64,000 nt of DNA from Lachnospiraceae bacterium UBA7225 (GCA_002473385.1 DKTR01000116.1:8352-72351); one strand, 5' to 3'; shown: positions 1 through 9,982, numbered from the stretch's first letter. Numbers and translations: made by a program. Notes: a model not told the origin generated them from the letters alone.

Positions 1-2
1 CA

Positions 3-575
3 TCAGAGATACTGACACTGAATACCATGCATAAGCTTTATGCAATAGAGGCGGCCGCACAGCTCGGATGCAGAAGAGTCGTTGGATCGGCAATGCAGAG
101 CTGCAGTCATCTGGATGAGCTGGCAGCCGAGACGGAATTGCTGTCGAAAGAAGCCGAGAAGGCGGATGTTCTGATTTGCCTGGAAAATCACTGTAATAAT
201 ATTCTGGCGACAAGCAGGGATTATGAGTACCTGTTTGAGCGGACAGGCGGCAGCCACATTGGAGTCTGTCTGGATGGCGGTCATCTGGAGGCAGCAGGGG
301 AGAGTATCGGGAGCTTTATAGAAAAGCTGTCGGACAAAATAAATCATATTCATTTAAAGGAAAACAGGTTTTTTGGAAAAAAGTCATTTTGCCGTTTCGG
401 ACAGGGAATGACCGATAATGCGGCGATGGTGAATGAAATGTACAGACGCGGATATTCTGGTTATATGTCGGTGGAGCTGTCACCCGAAATCGGCGAAGAC
501 GGAAACTTTCAGCCATTTACGATGGAAGACCGCCGGTATCCGCTGGAACTGTTCAAAAAACTGGAAAGGGGTTAA
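3..575 (+). CDS. Sugar phosphate isomerase/epimerase, TIM barrel (5' partial)
   Basis: The reading frame is open from the left edge of the window, so the N-terminus is missing; an internal ATG at 27 is not the true start. The remaining 190 residues show the second half of an AP-endonuclease-2/xylose-isomerase-like TIM barrel: ICLENH (metal-ligand Glu), GVCLDGGHLEAAG (Asp and His of the DxxH metal site), INHIHLKEN and the C-terminal YMSVELSPE strand with a Glu ligand. Family members isomerise or epimerise sugars, inositols and keto-sugars using a divalent metal. It ends two bases before the Gfo/Idh/MocA gene, so it is co-transcribed. The exact substrate cannot be read from sequence; IolE/IolI-like, DgpC-like and tagatose/psicose 3-epimerase-like roles all remain possible. 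Confidence 0.8.
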   Translation, partial: SEILTLNTMHKLYAIEAAAQLGCRRVVGSAMQSCSHLDELAAETELLSKEAEKADVLICLENHCNNILATSRDYEYLFERTGGSHIGVCLDGGHLEAAGESIGSFIEKLSDKINHIHLKENRFFGKKSFCRFGQGMTDNAAMVNEMYRRGYSGYMSVELSPEIGEDGNFQPFTMEDRRYPLELFKKLERG

Positions 576-577
576 AC

Positions 578-1567
578 ATGTTAAATGCATTGCTGATCGG
601 GGCTGGCGGGATCGCATGGAGGCATGCGGAGTCGCTGACGAAATTGGGGGTATCCATTACCTATGTATATGATATTCAGACAGAACGTGCAAAACAACTG
701 GCAGAAGCATATCATGGACAGGCGACGGAGAATCTGGAAGCTGCCATAGCAGAGGTACAGCTGGTGTATATACTCACCCCGCCGTCAAAACGTGTGAAAT
801 ATGTAGAGATGGCCGTGAAGGCGCGGAAGGCAGTTTTTATTGAGAAACCGATGGCGGCGACGCTGGAGGATGCTGAAGAGATAGTGCGGTTATGTGAGAA
901 TCACCGGATTCCATGCATGGTGGGATTTACGCAGCGGTTCCGCCCGGGATATCAGATAATGCAGAAAATTATCCGGGCAGGAGAAATCGGGGAAATTACC
1001 CAGGCTGTATCGCTGCGGATAGGTCCTGGTCCCGGCTTTAAGGGTTCGCTGGCAGACAGCTGGAGAACCGATAAAAATCTGGTATGTGGGATGGCAATAG
1101 AATCCCTTTCCCATGATATAGATTTTCTGCAGTCGCTCGCCGGGAATATTACAGAGGTATGCGGGGCGGTAAAGGGAACGATAGAAGAACTCCCCGCATT
1201 TGATAATAATGCGGATGCATTATTAAAATTTGAGAGCGGAGCGATTGGAACCATTACAGCAAGCTGGAGCAGCGCCGCTGCGTACAATATCAAAGGTGTG
1301 ATAGGAGAAAAGGGTTCCGTCTTTCTCCAGGGAGATGATATATGGGATTCCACCAGGCTGATTGTGGCAACAAAGGAAAAGGCGTATGAGGAGGAATTGA
1401 AGGATATTTTCAATGAAGGAACCGGATATCTGGAGGAAAGCAGACATTTTATTGAGTGTGTAAGAATGGGAAGAATGCCGGTATGCGGCGTCCGGACAGG
1501 AAAAAAGGTACTGGAGATATCTTATCAGATTCTGGGAAATAAAACAGAGGGGCAGACAGCAAAATGA
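578..1567 (+). CDS. Gfo/Idh/MocA family NAD(P)-dependent oxidoreductase
   Basis: A 329-residue protein, usual length for the family. The N-terminus has a Rossmann nucleotide site (LLIGAGGIAWRHAESL), followed by the family's VFIEKPMAATLEDAEEIV segment, whose EKP lysine is the usual catalytic or substrate-binding residue, and a C-terminal beta-sheet dimer domain. Family members oxidise or reduce a hydroxyl of sugars, inositols or sugar acids; some act at C3 of glycosides. AAAGGGG precedes the ATG. The 3' end overlaps the next isomerase gene by ATGA, so translational coupling is likely. Together with two TIM-barrel epimerases and a zinc dehydrogenase it forms a sugar-modifying set; the substrate is unknown. 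Confidence 0.85.
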   Translation: MLNALLIGAGGIAWRHAESLTKLGVSITYVYDIQTERAKQLAEAYHGQATENLEAAIAEVQLVYILTPPSKRVKYVEMAVKARKAVFIEKPMAATLEDAEEIVRLCENHRIPCMVGFTQRFRPGYQIMQKIIRAGEIGEITQAVSLRIGPGPGFKGSLADSWRTDKNLVCGMAIESLSHDIDFLQSLAGNITEVCGAVKGTIEELPAFDNNADALLKFESGAIGTITASWSSAAAYNIKGVIGEKGSVFLQGDDIWDSTRLIVATKEKAYEEELKDIFNEGTGYLEESRHFIECVRMGRMPVCGVRTGKKVLEISYQILGNKTEGQTAK

Positions 1568-2439
1568 AGAAGGGAATTTGTCTGACGGCAGTATATCCGC
1601 AGGCGATGAGTAGTCTGGAGCTGCTAACGGAGCTTTTTTGGAAAGTAAAAAAAGAAGGCATATATGAGAGCGTAGAATTTTATTTTGAGGGAACGGAAGA
1701 AGAGGAACAGAGGATCAGGAGTGTGCTGGAGGAAACTGGTTTATCTGCAGTATATCTGGCGGGTTTTCCTGTGAAAAGGGATCGCATTTCCATTAGCGAT
1801 GAGAACGAAGAGGTGCGCAGAAAAGCGGTAGAAAGATGCCTGGATTATTATGTGCATGCTCAGAGAATTGGAGCAGAAAAAATGCTGATTCTGAGCGGAC
1901 CTGTATGGGAACAGGAAAACAAAGAGAAACTGATTGCCCGGATGCGGAAATCTTTTCTGGAGCTGGCAGAGGTGTCTGCCGGACAAAAAACAGAGATTAC
2001 GCTGGAGTTTTTTCCATCAAAGAGAGAACCCTTCCTGGCTGTCGGCGATACAGAGCTTGTAAAAAAAATTTATCAGGGATTTGAAAATAAAATCGGCATT
2101 ACCTTTGACACCAGTCATGTGGTGCAGATGCAGGAGGATGTTCTTCAGAGTTTTCAGAGTTTAAAGCCCTGGATTCATCACCTGCATCTGGCAAATTCTA
2201 TGTCTGCGGATGAGAGCCATGAGCTGTACGGGGACAGGCATCCGCTGTTTTCGCTGGAAAACGGAGATTTTTCTATAGAAGAAATACGGGACATCTATCA
2301 GCGCATGCAGAAGGAGCATCTGCTGCAGGAGGTATCCATCTGCTCCATGGAAATTATCAGCCGCGGAAACGAGGACTGGTACTACGAAGAAATAAAAAAA
2401 GAGGCAAATCATATCTGGAAAGAATGGGAGGAAATTTAA
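1564..2439 (+). CDS. Sugar phosphate isomerase/epimerase, TIM barrel (second copy)
   Basis: A 291-residue AP-endonuclease-2-like TIM barrel. Visible metal-site elements are ITLEFFPSKREP (Glu after strand 5), IGITFDTSHVVQMQ (DTSH metal pair), WIHHLHLANS (His) and a C-terminal SICSMEIISRG (Glu). Its start overlaps the stop of the Gfo/Idh/MocA gene (ATGA at 1564-1567). It is clearly diverged from the isomerase at 3-575, so this is not a recent duplication; two such barrels usually catalyse successive isomerisation/epimerisation or lyase steps. It ends one base before the ATG of the zinc dehydrogenase. Substrate not assignable. Confidence 0.82.
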   Translation: MKKGICLTAVYPQAMSSLELLTELFWKVKKEGIYESVEFYFEGTEEEEQRIRSVLEETGLSAVYLAGFPVKRDRISISDENEEVRRKAVERCLDYYVHAQRIGAEKMLILSGPVWEQENKEKLIARMRKSFLELAEVSAGQKTEITLEFFPSKREPFLAVGDTELVKKIYQGFENKIGITFDTSHVVQMQEDVLQSFQSLKPWIHHLHLANSMSADESHELYGDRHPLFSLENGDFSIEEIRDIYQRMQKEHLLQEVSICSMEIISRGNEDWYYEEIKKEANHIWKEWEEI

Positions 2440-2440
2440 C

Positions 2441-3472
2441 ATGAAAGCAATTGTAAAAGAAGAGAAAAAAATCGGATTTTCTTATAAAGAAGTGGAGAAG
2501 CCGGCTATTTCACGGGACGAGGTACTGATTAAGGTAAAGGCAAGCGCCCTTTGCAAATCGGATGTGGATGTATACGAGTGGACGGAGCTGGTAGACAAGG
2601 CAGATTATGCGCGCCCGTTTATTATGGGGCATGAGTTTGCCGGCGAGATCGTGGAAGTGGGAGATGCCGTGCACGGATATAAAGTGGGAGACCGTGTGGC
2701 TGCGGAAACACATATTCCGTGCGGCTACTGTGAAACCTGCAGAAATGGGAACCAGCATATCTGCGGAAATCATATGGGTGTTCTCGGCAGAACTGCAAAC
2801 GGATGCTTTACAGAATATGTGGCTCTTCACCAGAAGTCGGTTGTGAAAATACCGGACAATCTTACCTACGAGCAGGGGGCTATTCTGGAACCATTTGCTA
2901 CGGCGATGCATGCTGTCTCAAAGGCAAATCCGTCCGGAAAGTCATTGCTGATTGCCGGAACAGGCACGATTGGCCAAATGGCGGTGGAGATTGCGAAATA
3001 TCTTGGATGTACGAAGCTTTTTGCCCTGGATGTTAACGATCTGAAACTGGACGAAAGTAAAAAACGGGGAGCGGACATCATTATTAACGGCATTAAGGAA
3101 GATCTGGTAGAAGTTGTTAAGAGAGAAACAAATGGCTATGGTGTAGATGCGGTCATTGATTTCACCGGCAATGAGCGCGTAATTAACCAGGAGGTAGAAG
3201 CTGTCCGGATCGCGGGAACCATCGTTCACGTCGGCATGGTGGAAAAGCCGCTTACCTATCATAATTTCATGTATGGCGTTGTCTATAAAGAATTAATTGT
3301 TACCGGTATTTTCGGAAGAAGGATGTATGAGACATGGACGGAGACAATGAATATTCTGGAGACGGGCAAAATCGATCTGAACAGCTTTATTTCTAAGCAG
3401 ATGAAACTGGAAGACTTTGACAAGGCAATCGAAGAGTTTCCGAAGGTATCGGGAAGAATTGTATTTCACTAA
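2441..3472 (+). CDS. Zinc-dependent medium-chain dehydrogenase (Tdh/sorbitol dehydrogenase-like)
   Basis: The 343 residues carry the MDR signature: catalytic Cys in ALCKSDVD, GHEFAGEIVEVG with the catalytic His/Glu, a four-Cys structural zinc lobe (CGYCETCRNGNQHIC), a Rossmann glycine motif (GTGTIGQMA), and IFGRRMYETW near the C-terminus, a segment also typical of L-threonine 3-dehydrogenase. Similarity to Tdh and polyol dehydrogenases is visible, but the neighbours are sugar enzymes, so oxidation of a sugar alcohol or keto-sugar is more likely than threonine use; this is inference. GGGAGGA precedes the ATG. It sits between the epimerase and PFOR in the same operon. Confidence 0.85.
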   Translation: MKAIVKEEKKIGFSYKEVEKPAISRDEVLIKVKASALCKSDVDVYEWTELVDKADYARPFIMGHEFAGEIVEVGDAVHGYKVGDRVAAETHIPCGYCETCRNGNQHICGNHMGVLGRTANGCFTEYVALHQKSVVKIPDNLTYEQGAILEPFATAMHAVSKANPSGKSLLIAGTGTIGQMAVEIAKYLGCTKLFALDVNDLKLDESKKRGADIIINGIKEDLVEVVKRETNGYGVDAVIDFTGNERVINQEVEAVRIAGTIVHVGMVEKPLTYHNFMYGVVYKELIVTGIFGRRMYETWTETMNILETGKIDLNSFISKQMKLEDFDKAIEEFPKVSGRIVFH

Positions 3473-3494
3473 AAGGAATTGAAGGGAAAAAGCG

Positions 3495-6400
3495 ATGGAG
3501 TACATACATAAATTAGAGACAATGGATGGAAATACGGCTGCGGCAATGGCTTCCTACAATTTTACGGAGGTGGCGGCGATCTACCCGATCACGCCATCCT
3601 CCACGATGGCGGAGGCGGTGGATAAATGGTCGTCCCAGGGAAGAAAAAACGTATTTGGGCATCCGGTCCGGGTGATGGAAATGCAGTCGGAGGGCGGGGC
3701 GGCAGGTACCCTGCACGGCTGCCTTCAGTCGGGAGCGCTGGCATCAACTTACACTTCTTCACAGGGCCTGCTGCTGATGATTCCTAATTTATATAAAATC
3801 GCCGGAGAGCTTTTGCCGGGCGTGCTGCATGTCAGTGCAAGATCACTGGCTTCCAATGCTCTGAGTATTTTCGGGGATCATCAGGATGTGATGAGTATCC
3901 GTCAGACAGGCGTGGTATTGCTTGCATCTGCAAATGTCCAGGAATGCATGGATCTTGGAAGCATTGCCCACCTGGCGACGGTTTCTGCGAGGCTGCCGTT
4001 CGTGCACTTTTTTGATGGTTTCCGCACTTCACACGAAATACAGAAAATAGAAGTGATTGATCCCGAAGCGCTGAAAGCGCTCTACGACTGGGAGGCGCTG
4101 AAGAAGTTCCGTGACCGTGCACTGAATCCGGATCATCCGGTTTTAAGGGGAACGACACAGAACCCGGATATCTTTTTCCAGGAAAGAGAAGCGGTTAATA
4201 AGTTCTATGACCGGATTCCGCAGATTGTGCAGAACTATATGGACAAGCTGGCCGGAATTACCGGCAGGCAGTACCGGCTGTTTGATTACTATGGCGCAGA
4301 GGATGCAGAGATCGTTCTGGTAGCCATGGGGTCTTCCTGTGACGTGATCAAGGAAACGCTGGATTATCTGAACATGCAGGGAAAGAAGTACGGTCTGCTG
4401 CAGGTGCGTCTGTACCGGCCATTTTCCGCAGAGCATTTTTTGGAGGCTATCCCGGCCAGCGCGAAAAAAATTGTTGTTCTTGACCGCACAAAGGAACCGG
4501 GAGCAAACGGAGAACCATTGTACCAGGATGTATGTACTGCTTTTTACGGACAGGATAGAAAACCGTTGATTATTGGCGGAAGATACGGGCTGGCGTCGAA
4601 GGAATTTGCGCCGAAAGAGGTGGTGGCAGTTCTGAAAAATGCCGAAAGCGACCAGCCGCGCAGCGGCTTCACGGTGGGAATCGTGGATGACGTAACAAAT
4701 CTCTCGCTGCCGGTAACGGAGGTAGCAGAGACTACGCCGGAAGGAACCGTAAACTGCAAATTCTGGGGGCTTGGATCCGACGGTACGGTCAGCGCCAATA
4801 AATCAGCGATTAAAATAATCGGAAATTATACGCCTAAATACGTGCAGGGATATTTTTCCTATGACTCCAAAAAATCCGGCGGTCTGACAGTTTCCCATCT
4901 CCGTTTTGGCGATAAGCCGATAAAATCCTCTTATCTGGTAGATCATGCCGATTATATTGCATGTCACAATCAGTCTTATGTCGGAAAGTATGATCTGCTG
5001 GAAGGAATCAAGGAAAATGGTATTTTTCTTTTAAACTGTCCATGGGAGGATGGGGAATTGAAAGAAAAGCTGCCGGCAAAGCTTCGCAGTGAGATTCTGG
5101 AAAAGAAGGTGCGTTTTTATACGATAGATGCATCCCGCGCTGCCAGAGCGGCAGGGATGGGAAAGCGCATCAACATGGTCATGCAGTCAGCCTTTTTCTG
5201 CCTGGGTCAGATGATTCCTTATGAGGATGCAAAAAAGCATCTGAAGGAAGAGGTGGTAAAAAATTACGGACACCAGGGAGAGCGTGTTGTGGAGGCGAAT
5301 TACCGGGCGATCGATGAGGCTGCTTCTTACATTCATGAGGTCTGCACGGCAGATTTGACCGCAGAATATGTGGCGGCAGATGGAAAAACGCAGGAAGCCT
5401 GCGGCGACCAGGAATTTCTGGATAAGATTATGAATCCGATGAATGGTCAGCAGGGAGATAAAATTCCGGTGAGCGCATTTAACGGAGTGGAGGACGGGAC
5501 ATTCCCGACTAATACCACGCAATATGAAAAGAGGAACATTGCACTGGAAATCCCGAAGTGGGATGCAGAAAAATGCATTCAGTGCAATCGCTGCTCCCTG
5601 GTATGTCCCCACAGTGTGCTGAGACCGAAGCTGCTGTCGCAGGAACAGTTAAACCGGCTGCCGGAGTCTGTGCGTAACAATGCAGCAAAAGCAAAGGGCT
5701 ATGAGGATATGTATTTTTATATGGCGCTCTCTCCGATGGATTGTACAGGCTGCAACAACTGCATCCAGGTGTGTCCGGCGAAAGAAAAGGCGCTGGTGTC
5801 TGTTCCGAATGATGACATGCAGACGGAGGCAGCAGACTGGGAGCTTTTAAAGGATATCAGCAACTATCAGAAGATACGGAAAGGAATTACTATAAAAGAC
5901 AGTCAGTTCCTGGATACTTATTTTGAATTTTCCGGGGCCTGTGCAGGATGCGGGGAAACTCCGTATGCAAGATTGATTACCCAGCTTTTCGGAGACCGTA
6001 TGATGATCTCAAATTCAGCAGGCTGCGCGACCGTCTGGGGTGGAAGTGCACCGGCAGTTCCTTATAAAAAGGATGTAAATGGTCACGGACCGGCATGGGG
6101 CTTCTCTCTGTTTGAAGACAATGCGGAATACGGCATGGGAATGTGTCTTGGATATCAGGCAGTCAGAGAGGAGGTCCGCCAGCAATTAATCCGCATCAGC
6201 GGTCAGCTCACGGAAAATGATCCGCTAAAGAATGCGATTGAGGAATGGGAAGAGCATTACATGGACGGAGAAGGAACGAGAGAGCGCGCTGACCGGCTGA
6301 CCGGGCTGTTTCTTGAGAATGCGGCAATTCCGGGGGCAGAGGAAGTCCTTGAGAGAAAAGACTATTTCGTGAAAAGATCGAACTGGATTTTCGGCGGGGA

Positions 6401-7025
6401 TGGCTGGGCATACGATATCGGTTACGGCGGACTGGATCACGTTCTGTCCACAGGTATTGATATTAATGTCATGGTATTTGACACGGAAGTGTACTCAAAC
6501 ACAGGCGGACAGTCTTCCAAGTCGACACCGAAAGCGGCAATTGCCAAATTTGCTGTGTCGGGTAAGCGCAGGGGTAAGAAGGAACTGGGAATGATGGCGA
6601 TGCAGTATGGGGAAGTCTATGTGGCACAGATTGCGCTGGGCGCCGATCCCGCGCAGGCACTGCGGTCTATCCAGGAAGCGGAAAGCTATCCGGGACCATC
6701 TCTGATCATCGGATATGCGCCCTGTATTAATCACGGAATCAAAGGCGGGATGGGACAGACCCAGCTCCAGCAGAAACGTGCCGTAGAGGCAGGCTACTGG
6801 AACCTGTACCACTTCGATCCCAGAAGAAAAGAGCAGAATCTGAACCCGTTTGTTCTGGATTCGAAAGCGCCAAGGGCAGATTACCGGGATTTTCTGATGA
6901 GCGAAGTGCGTTTCTCATCCTTAATGAAGAAGAACCCACAGCTTGCAGAAGAGCTTTTCCGTCAGGCGGAATCGGATGCCTTAAAGCGGTATGAGAGATA
7001 TAAAAAATTAGGAGATCAGATATGA
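3495..7025 (+). CDS. nifJ: Pyruvate:ferredoxin (flavodoxin) oxidoreductase, single chain
   Basis: At 1176 residues this is the homodimeric one-chain type. The domain order is standard: N-terminal pyrimidine-binding half (YPITPSSTMAE), gamma and beta-like regions, a two-cluster ferredoxin domain near residues 695-765 (CIQCNRCSLVCP and CTGCNNCIQVCP), a further cysteine site (GACAGCGETPYARL) and the TPP-binding domain with GDGWAYDIGYGGLDHV and the NTGGQSSKSTP segment. It converts pyruvate, CoA and ferredoxin to acetyl-CoA, CO2 and reduced ferredoxin in the cytoplasm, reversibly. Its presence inside this operon is unusual, because PFOR is normally a stand-alone housekeeping gene; it may be a dedicated copy serving the cluster. 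Its stop overlaps the next start (ATGA at 7022). Confidence 0.96.
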   Translation: MEYIHKLETMDGNTAAAMASYNFTEVAAIYPITPSSTMAEAVDKWSSQGRKNVFGHPVRVMEMQSEGGAAGTLHGCLQSGALASTYTSSQGLLLMIPNLYKIAGELLPGVLHVSARSLASNALSIFGDHQDVMSIRQTGVVLLASANVQECMDLGSIAHLATVSARLPFVHFFDGFRTSHEIQKIEVIDPEALKALYDWEALKKFRDRALNPDHPVLRGTTQNPDIFFQEREAVNKFYDRIPQIVQNYMDKLAGITGRQYRLFDYYGAEDAEIVLVAMGSSCDVIKETLDYLNMQGKKYGLLQVRLYRPFSAEHFLEAIPASAKKIVVLDRTKEPGANGEPLYQDVCTAFYGQDRKPLIIGGRYGLASKEFAPKEVVAVLKNAESDQPRSGFTVGIVDDVTNLSLPVTEVAETTPEGTVNCKFWGLGSDGTVSANKSAIKIIGNYTPKYVQGYFSYDSKKSGGLTVSHLRFGDKPIKSSYLVDHADYIACHNQSYVGKYDLLEGIKENGIFLLNCPWEDGELKEKLPAKLRSEILEKKVRFYTIDASRAARAAGMGKRINMVMQSAFFCLGQMIPYEDAKKHLKEEVVKNYGHQGERVVEANYRAIDEAASYIHEVCTADLTAEYVAADGKTQEACGDQEFLDKIMNPMNGQQGDKIPVSAFNGVEDGTFPTNTTQYEKRNIALEIPKWDAEKCIQCNRCSLVCPHSVLRPKLLSQEQLNRLPESVRNNAAKAKGYEDMYFYMALSPMDCTGCNNCIQVCPAKEKALVSVPNDDMQTEAADWELLKDISNYQKIRKGITIKDSQFLDTYFEFSGACAGCGETPYARLITQLFGDRMMISNSAGCATVWGGSAPAVPYKKDVNGHGPAWGFSLFEDNAEYGMGMCLGYQAVREEVRQQLIRISGQLTENDPLKNAIEEWEEHYMDGEGTRERADRLTGLFLENAAIPGAEEVLERKDYFVKRSNWIFGGDGWAYDIGYGGLDHVLSTGIDINVMVFDTEVYSNTGGQSSKSTPKAAIAKFAVSGKRRGKKELGMMAMQYGEVYVAQIALGADPAQALRSIQEAESYPGPSLIIGYAPCINHGIKGGMGQTQLQQKRAVEAGYWNLYHFDPRRKEQNLNPFVLDSKAPRADYRDFLMSEVRFSSLMKKNPQLAEELFRQAESDALKRYERYKKLGDQI

Positions 7026-7309
7026 CCGTACGAGGGATAAAAATAGCAGAAAAAGACCAGGTAATTACGATTGTGGAAAAGGCGGATGCGGGAGCATGCC
7101 TGGAATATACAAACGGCCGTGAATGTATACAGATAACAGCGGCAGAGCAGATTCCGAAATATCATAAAGCTGCATGTGAAGACATCGCAAAAGGAAGCTT
7201 TGTCTATAAATATGGGGAGATTATTGGTATTGCCACGGAAGATATAAAGAAAGGAATGTGGGTACATACGCACAATCTGGTAAGCAAATGTCTGGCAGAG
7301 CAAGCCTGA
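7022..7309 (+). CDS. UxaA-family dehydratase, small SAF-domain subunit
   Basis: A 95-residue protein with the SAF fold of altronate/galactarate-type dehydratases; the segments YGEIIGIATEDIKKGMWVHTHNL are typical of the N-terminal domain of UxaA and of SuyA. In many Firmicutes UxaA is split into this small subunit and a large catalytic subunit, as here (next gene, 23 bases downstream). The start is coupled by ATGA overlap to PFOR. Family substrates include altronate, galactarate and sulfolactate; which applies cannot be decided from sequence. Confidence 0.85.
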   Translation: MTVRGIKIAEKDQVITIVEKADAGACLEYTNGRECIQITAAEQIPKYHKAACEDIAKGSFVYKYGEIIGIATEDIKKGMWVHTHNLVSKCLAEQA

Positions 7310-7332
7310 ATGCAGTGAAAAGGAGAGGCTTT

Positions 7333-8493
7333 ATGAAAATAAAAGGATACCGGAGACCGGACGGACGGTTTGGCATCCGGAATTATGTATTGATTTTACC
7401 GTGTTCGCTGTGTGCGAGCGAAACAGCAAGATTTACCGCCCAGAATGTGGAGGGCGCAATCTATCTGGCGAATCAGGGCGGCTGCTCGCTAAGTAAAAGA
7501 GATTTAAAGGTTACGCTGGAAACACTTTCCGGAATAGCGGCGAACCCCAATATTTACGCAACGGTTCTGATTGGAAATGGCTGTGAGGTGGTACAGGCAT
7601 CGCTGCTGGAGGCAGAGATCCGCAAGAAAACGAATAAGCCGCTGTATACGCTGGTAATCAGAGAAGAAGGCGGAAGCATCAAAACAGTGGAGAAGGCTGC
7701 CAGGATAGCGGAAAAGTTATGCGAAGAGGCCCGGAAGCTGCAGGTGGAAGAAGCTGATATTTCAGAACTGATTCTGGGAACGGAATGTGGGGGCTCTGAC
7801 CCCACATCCGGACTGGTTTCCAATCCGGTAGTCGGAAAGTGCAGTGACCTGCTTGTGGAACTTGGGGGAAGTGTGATTCTTTCTGAGACGCCGGAGATGA
7901 TCGGGGCGGAGCAGATTCTCGCTAGGCGATGCGCAGATGACGAGACGAAGGATGCATTGCTGAAAATGATTGCTGATTACGAAAAGGACTTTTTGCTGGT
8001 AGGCGAAAATCCGCGCAGCGGGAATCCGACGCCGGGAAACATCCAGGGCGGGATTACGACGCTGGAAGAAAAATCACTGGGATGTATTCATAAAGGCGGC
8101 ACAGGCGTGATCCGGCAGGTGCTCGGATATGGCGAAATGGTTACCAGAAAAGGGCTGGTAGTCTCCGATACACCGGGACAGGATATTGCCTCAATTATTG
8201 GAATGGCGGCATCGGGCGCGCAGATGGTAGTATTTACGACCGGTCACGGAACGCCCACTGGCTCCGCCGTGGTGCCGGTAATAAAAATAACCGGAAATGA
8301 AGAAACCTATGAGAAAATGAAAGACAATATTGATCTGGACTGCAGTAAGGTTCTGACACAGGGCAAGAGCCTGGATGAGGCGGGAGAAGAGCTGCTGGAA
8401 ATGGTTGTCCGGACGGCCAACGGGAGGAAGACGAAAGCGGAAGAGCTTGGCTTCCAGGAGGTATCGATGGCGCGCTACTGCAATTTTGCGTAA
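7333..8493 (+). CDS. UxaA-family dehydratase, large catalytic subunit (altronate dehydratase-like)
   Basis: The ATG at 7333 follows AAAGGAGAGG; the longer frame from 7258 would overlap the small subunit. The 386 residues match the C-terminal domain of UxaA/GarD and SuyB: GYRRPDGRFGIRNYVLI, GTECGGSDPTSGLVSNP, KSLGCIHKGGTG, a late DTPGQD and GHGTPTGSAVVP. The conserved Cys/His residues are iron ligands in the family. The reaction is expected to be elimination of water from a sugar acid to give a 2-keto-3-deoxy acid (or sulfite elimination if SuyB-like). A nearby 2-keto-3-deoxygluconokinase gene (13035-14123, opposite strand) supports a hexonate-type product, by inference. Confidence 0.85.
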   Translation: MKIKGYRRPDGRFGIRNYVLILPCSLCASETARFTAQNVEGAIYLANQGGCSLSKRDLKVTLETLSGIAANPNIYATVLIGNGCEVVQASLLEAEIRKKTNKPLYTLVIREEGGSIKTVEKAARIAEKLCEEARKLQVEEADISELILGTECGGSDPTSGLVSNPVVGKCSDLLVELGGSVILSETPEMIGAEQILARRCADDETKDALLKMIADYEKDFLLVGENPRSGNPTPGNIQGGITTLEEKSLGCIHKGGTGVIRQVLGYGEMVTRKGLVVSDTPGQDIASIIGMAASGAQMVVFTTGHGTPTGSAVVPVIKITGNEETYEKMKDNIDLDCSKVLTQGKSLDEAGEELLEMVVRTANGRKTKAEELGFQEVSMARYCNFA

Positions 8494-8510
8494 GTTTGGA
8501 GGAAGCTATT

Positions 8511-9965
8511 ATGATGACAGGAAAAGAATACATAGAAAGCCTGCGAAAACTGAAAACGGTGGTATACCTTTTTGGGGAAAGGGTAGAAAATTTTGTGGAT
8601 CATCCGATTATCCGGCCATCGATTAACTCGGTAGCGCTGACGTATGATATGGCGCAGGAGCCGGAGTACCGGGAGCTGATGACCGCGGTTTCCAATATAA
8701 CAGGGGAGCGGATAAACCGGTTCTGCCATATCCATCAGAGCACGGATGATCTGGTCAGCAAAATAAAAATGCAGAGACTGCTGGGACAGAAGACCGGGTC
8801 CTGCTTTCAGCGCTGCGTGGGGATGGATGCATTTAATGCCATTTATTCTACGACCTATGAAATCGATGAAAAATATCATACCCAGTACCATGAACGTTTC
8901 CGCAAATATATGGAATATGTACAGAAAAATGATCTGACAGTTGACGGGGCGATGACGGATCCGAAGGGTAACCGGAAGCTGTCGCCCAGTGAGCAGAAGG
9001 ACCCGGATTTGTATGTCCATATTGTAGAGAAGCGGGAGGACGGCATTATCGTTACGGGCGCCAAGGCGCATCAGACCGGGGCAGTTAATTCTCATGAGCA
9101 GCTTATTATGCCGACGACGGCGATGAAGGAAAAGGATAAGGCGTACGCTGTTTCCTTTGCCGTTCCTTCTGATGCTGAGGGTGTTCTGATGATTTACGGC
9201 AGACAGTCCTGCGATACGAGAAAGCTTGAAGAGACGACGATGGACTGCGGAAACTGCATGTACGGCGGACAGGAAGCGCTGGTAGTGTTTGACCGGGTGT
9301 TTGTTCCCTGGGAGAGAGTGTTTATGTGCGAAGAGTATGACTTTTCCGGTATGCTGGTGGAGCGGTTTGCGGGCTATCACAGACAGAGCTACGGCGGCTG
9401 CAAGGTCGGTGTGGGCGACGTGCTGATCGGCGCGGCGGCAACAGCGGCGGAATATAACGGCGTGGAGGGCGCTTCCCACATTAAGGATAAGCTGATTGAG
9501 ATGGTACATTTGAATGAAACGCTGTATTGCTGTGGCATTGCCTGCTCGGCGCAGGGCCGGGAGACGAAGGCGGGAAATTACCAGATTGACACGCTTCTTG
9601 CAAATGTCTGCAAGCAGAATGTAACACGCTTCCCCTATGAAATATCAAGGCTGGCGGAGGATATCGCCGGAGGACTTATGGTTACCATGCCCTCTGAGAA
9701 GGACTTTCATTCACCGGAGATCGGGCATATCTGCCGGAAATATTTCCAGGGAGACGAACGGGTGGATACGATGGACCGGATGAGAATTCTCAGGCTGATC
9801 GAGAACATGACTCTGGGGACAGCGGCTGTCGGGTATCGTACCGAATCTATGCATGGAGCAGGCAGTCCGCAGGCACAGCGCATTATCATTGGAAGACAGG
9901 GCAAAATTGCAGAGAAAAAGGAACTGGCAAAGAAATTAGCCGGGATTAACGGACAGTCAGATTAA
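8511..9965 (+). CDS. abfD: 4-hydroxybutyryl-CoA dehydratase / vinylacetyl-CoA delta-isomerase
   Basis: The start is ATG 8511 behind GGAGG at 8498-8502; a TTG frame begins at 8496 but lacks a ribosome site. The 484 residues closely follow the Clostridium aminobutyricum enzyme from [14 protein letters not shown] to the C-terminus. All four 4Fe-4S ligands of that enzyme are present at equivalent spacing: Cys98 and Cys102 (CFQRC), His290 and Cys297 (HRQSYGGC), and the FAD-fold context of the HpaB family is intact. The enzyme dehydrates 4-hydroxybutyryl-CoA to crotonyl-CoA by a ketyl-radical mechanism and is oxygen-sensitive. No 4-hydroxybutyrate CoA-transferase or 4-hydroxybutyrate dehydrogenase gene is in the window. 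Thiolase follows after 17 bases. Confidence 0.95.
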   Translation: MMTGKEYIESLRKLKTVVYLFGERVENFVDHPIIRPSINSVALTYDMAQEPEYRELMTAVSNITGERINRFCHIHQSTDDLVSKIKMQRLLGQKTGSCFQRCVGMDAFNAIYSTTYEIDEKYHTQYHERFRKYMEYVQKNDLTVDGAMTDPKGNRKLSPSEQKDPDLYVHIVEKREDGIIVTGAKAHQTGAVNSHEQLIMPTTAMKEKDKAYAVSFAVPSDAEGVLMIYGRQSCDTRKLEETTMDCGNCMYGGQEALVVFDRVFVPWERVFMCEEYDFSGMLVERFAGYHRQSYGGCKVGVGDVLIGAAATAAEYNGVEGASHIKDKLIEMVHLNETLYCCGIACSAQGRETKAGNYQIDTLLANVCKQNVTRFPYEISRLAEDIAGGLMVTMPSEKDFHSPEIGHICRKYFQGDERVDTMDRMRILRLIENMTLGTAAVGYRTESMHGAGSPQAQRIIIGRQGKIAEKKELAKKLAGINGQSD

Positions 9966-9982
9966 TTTTGGAGGCGCAGGAA

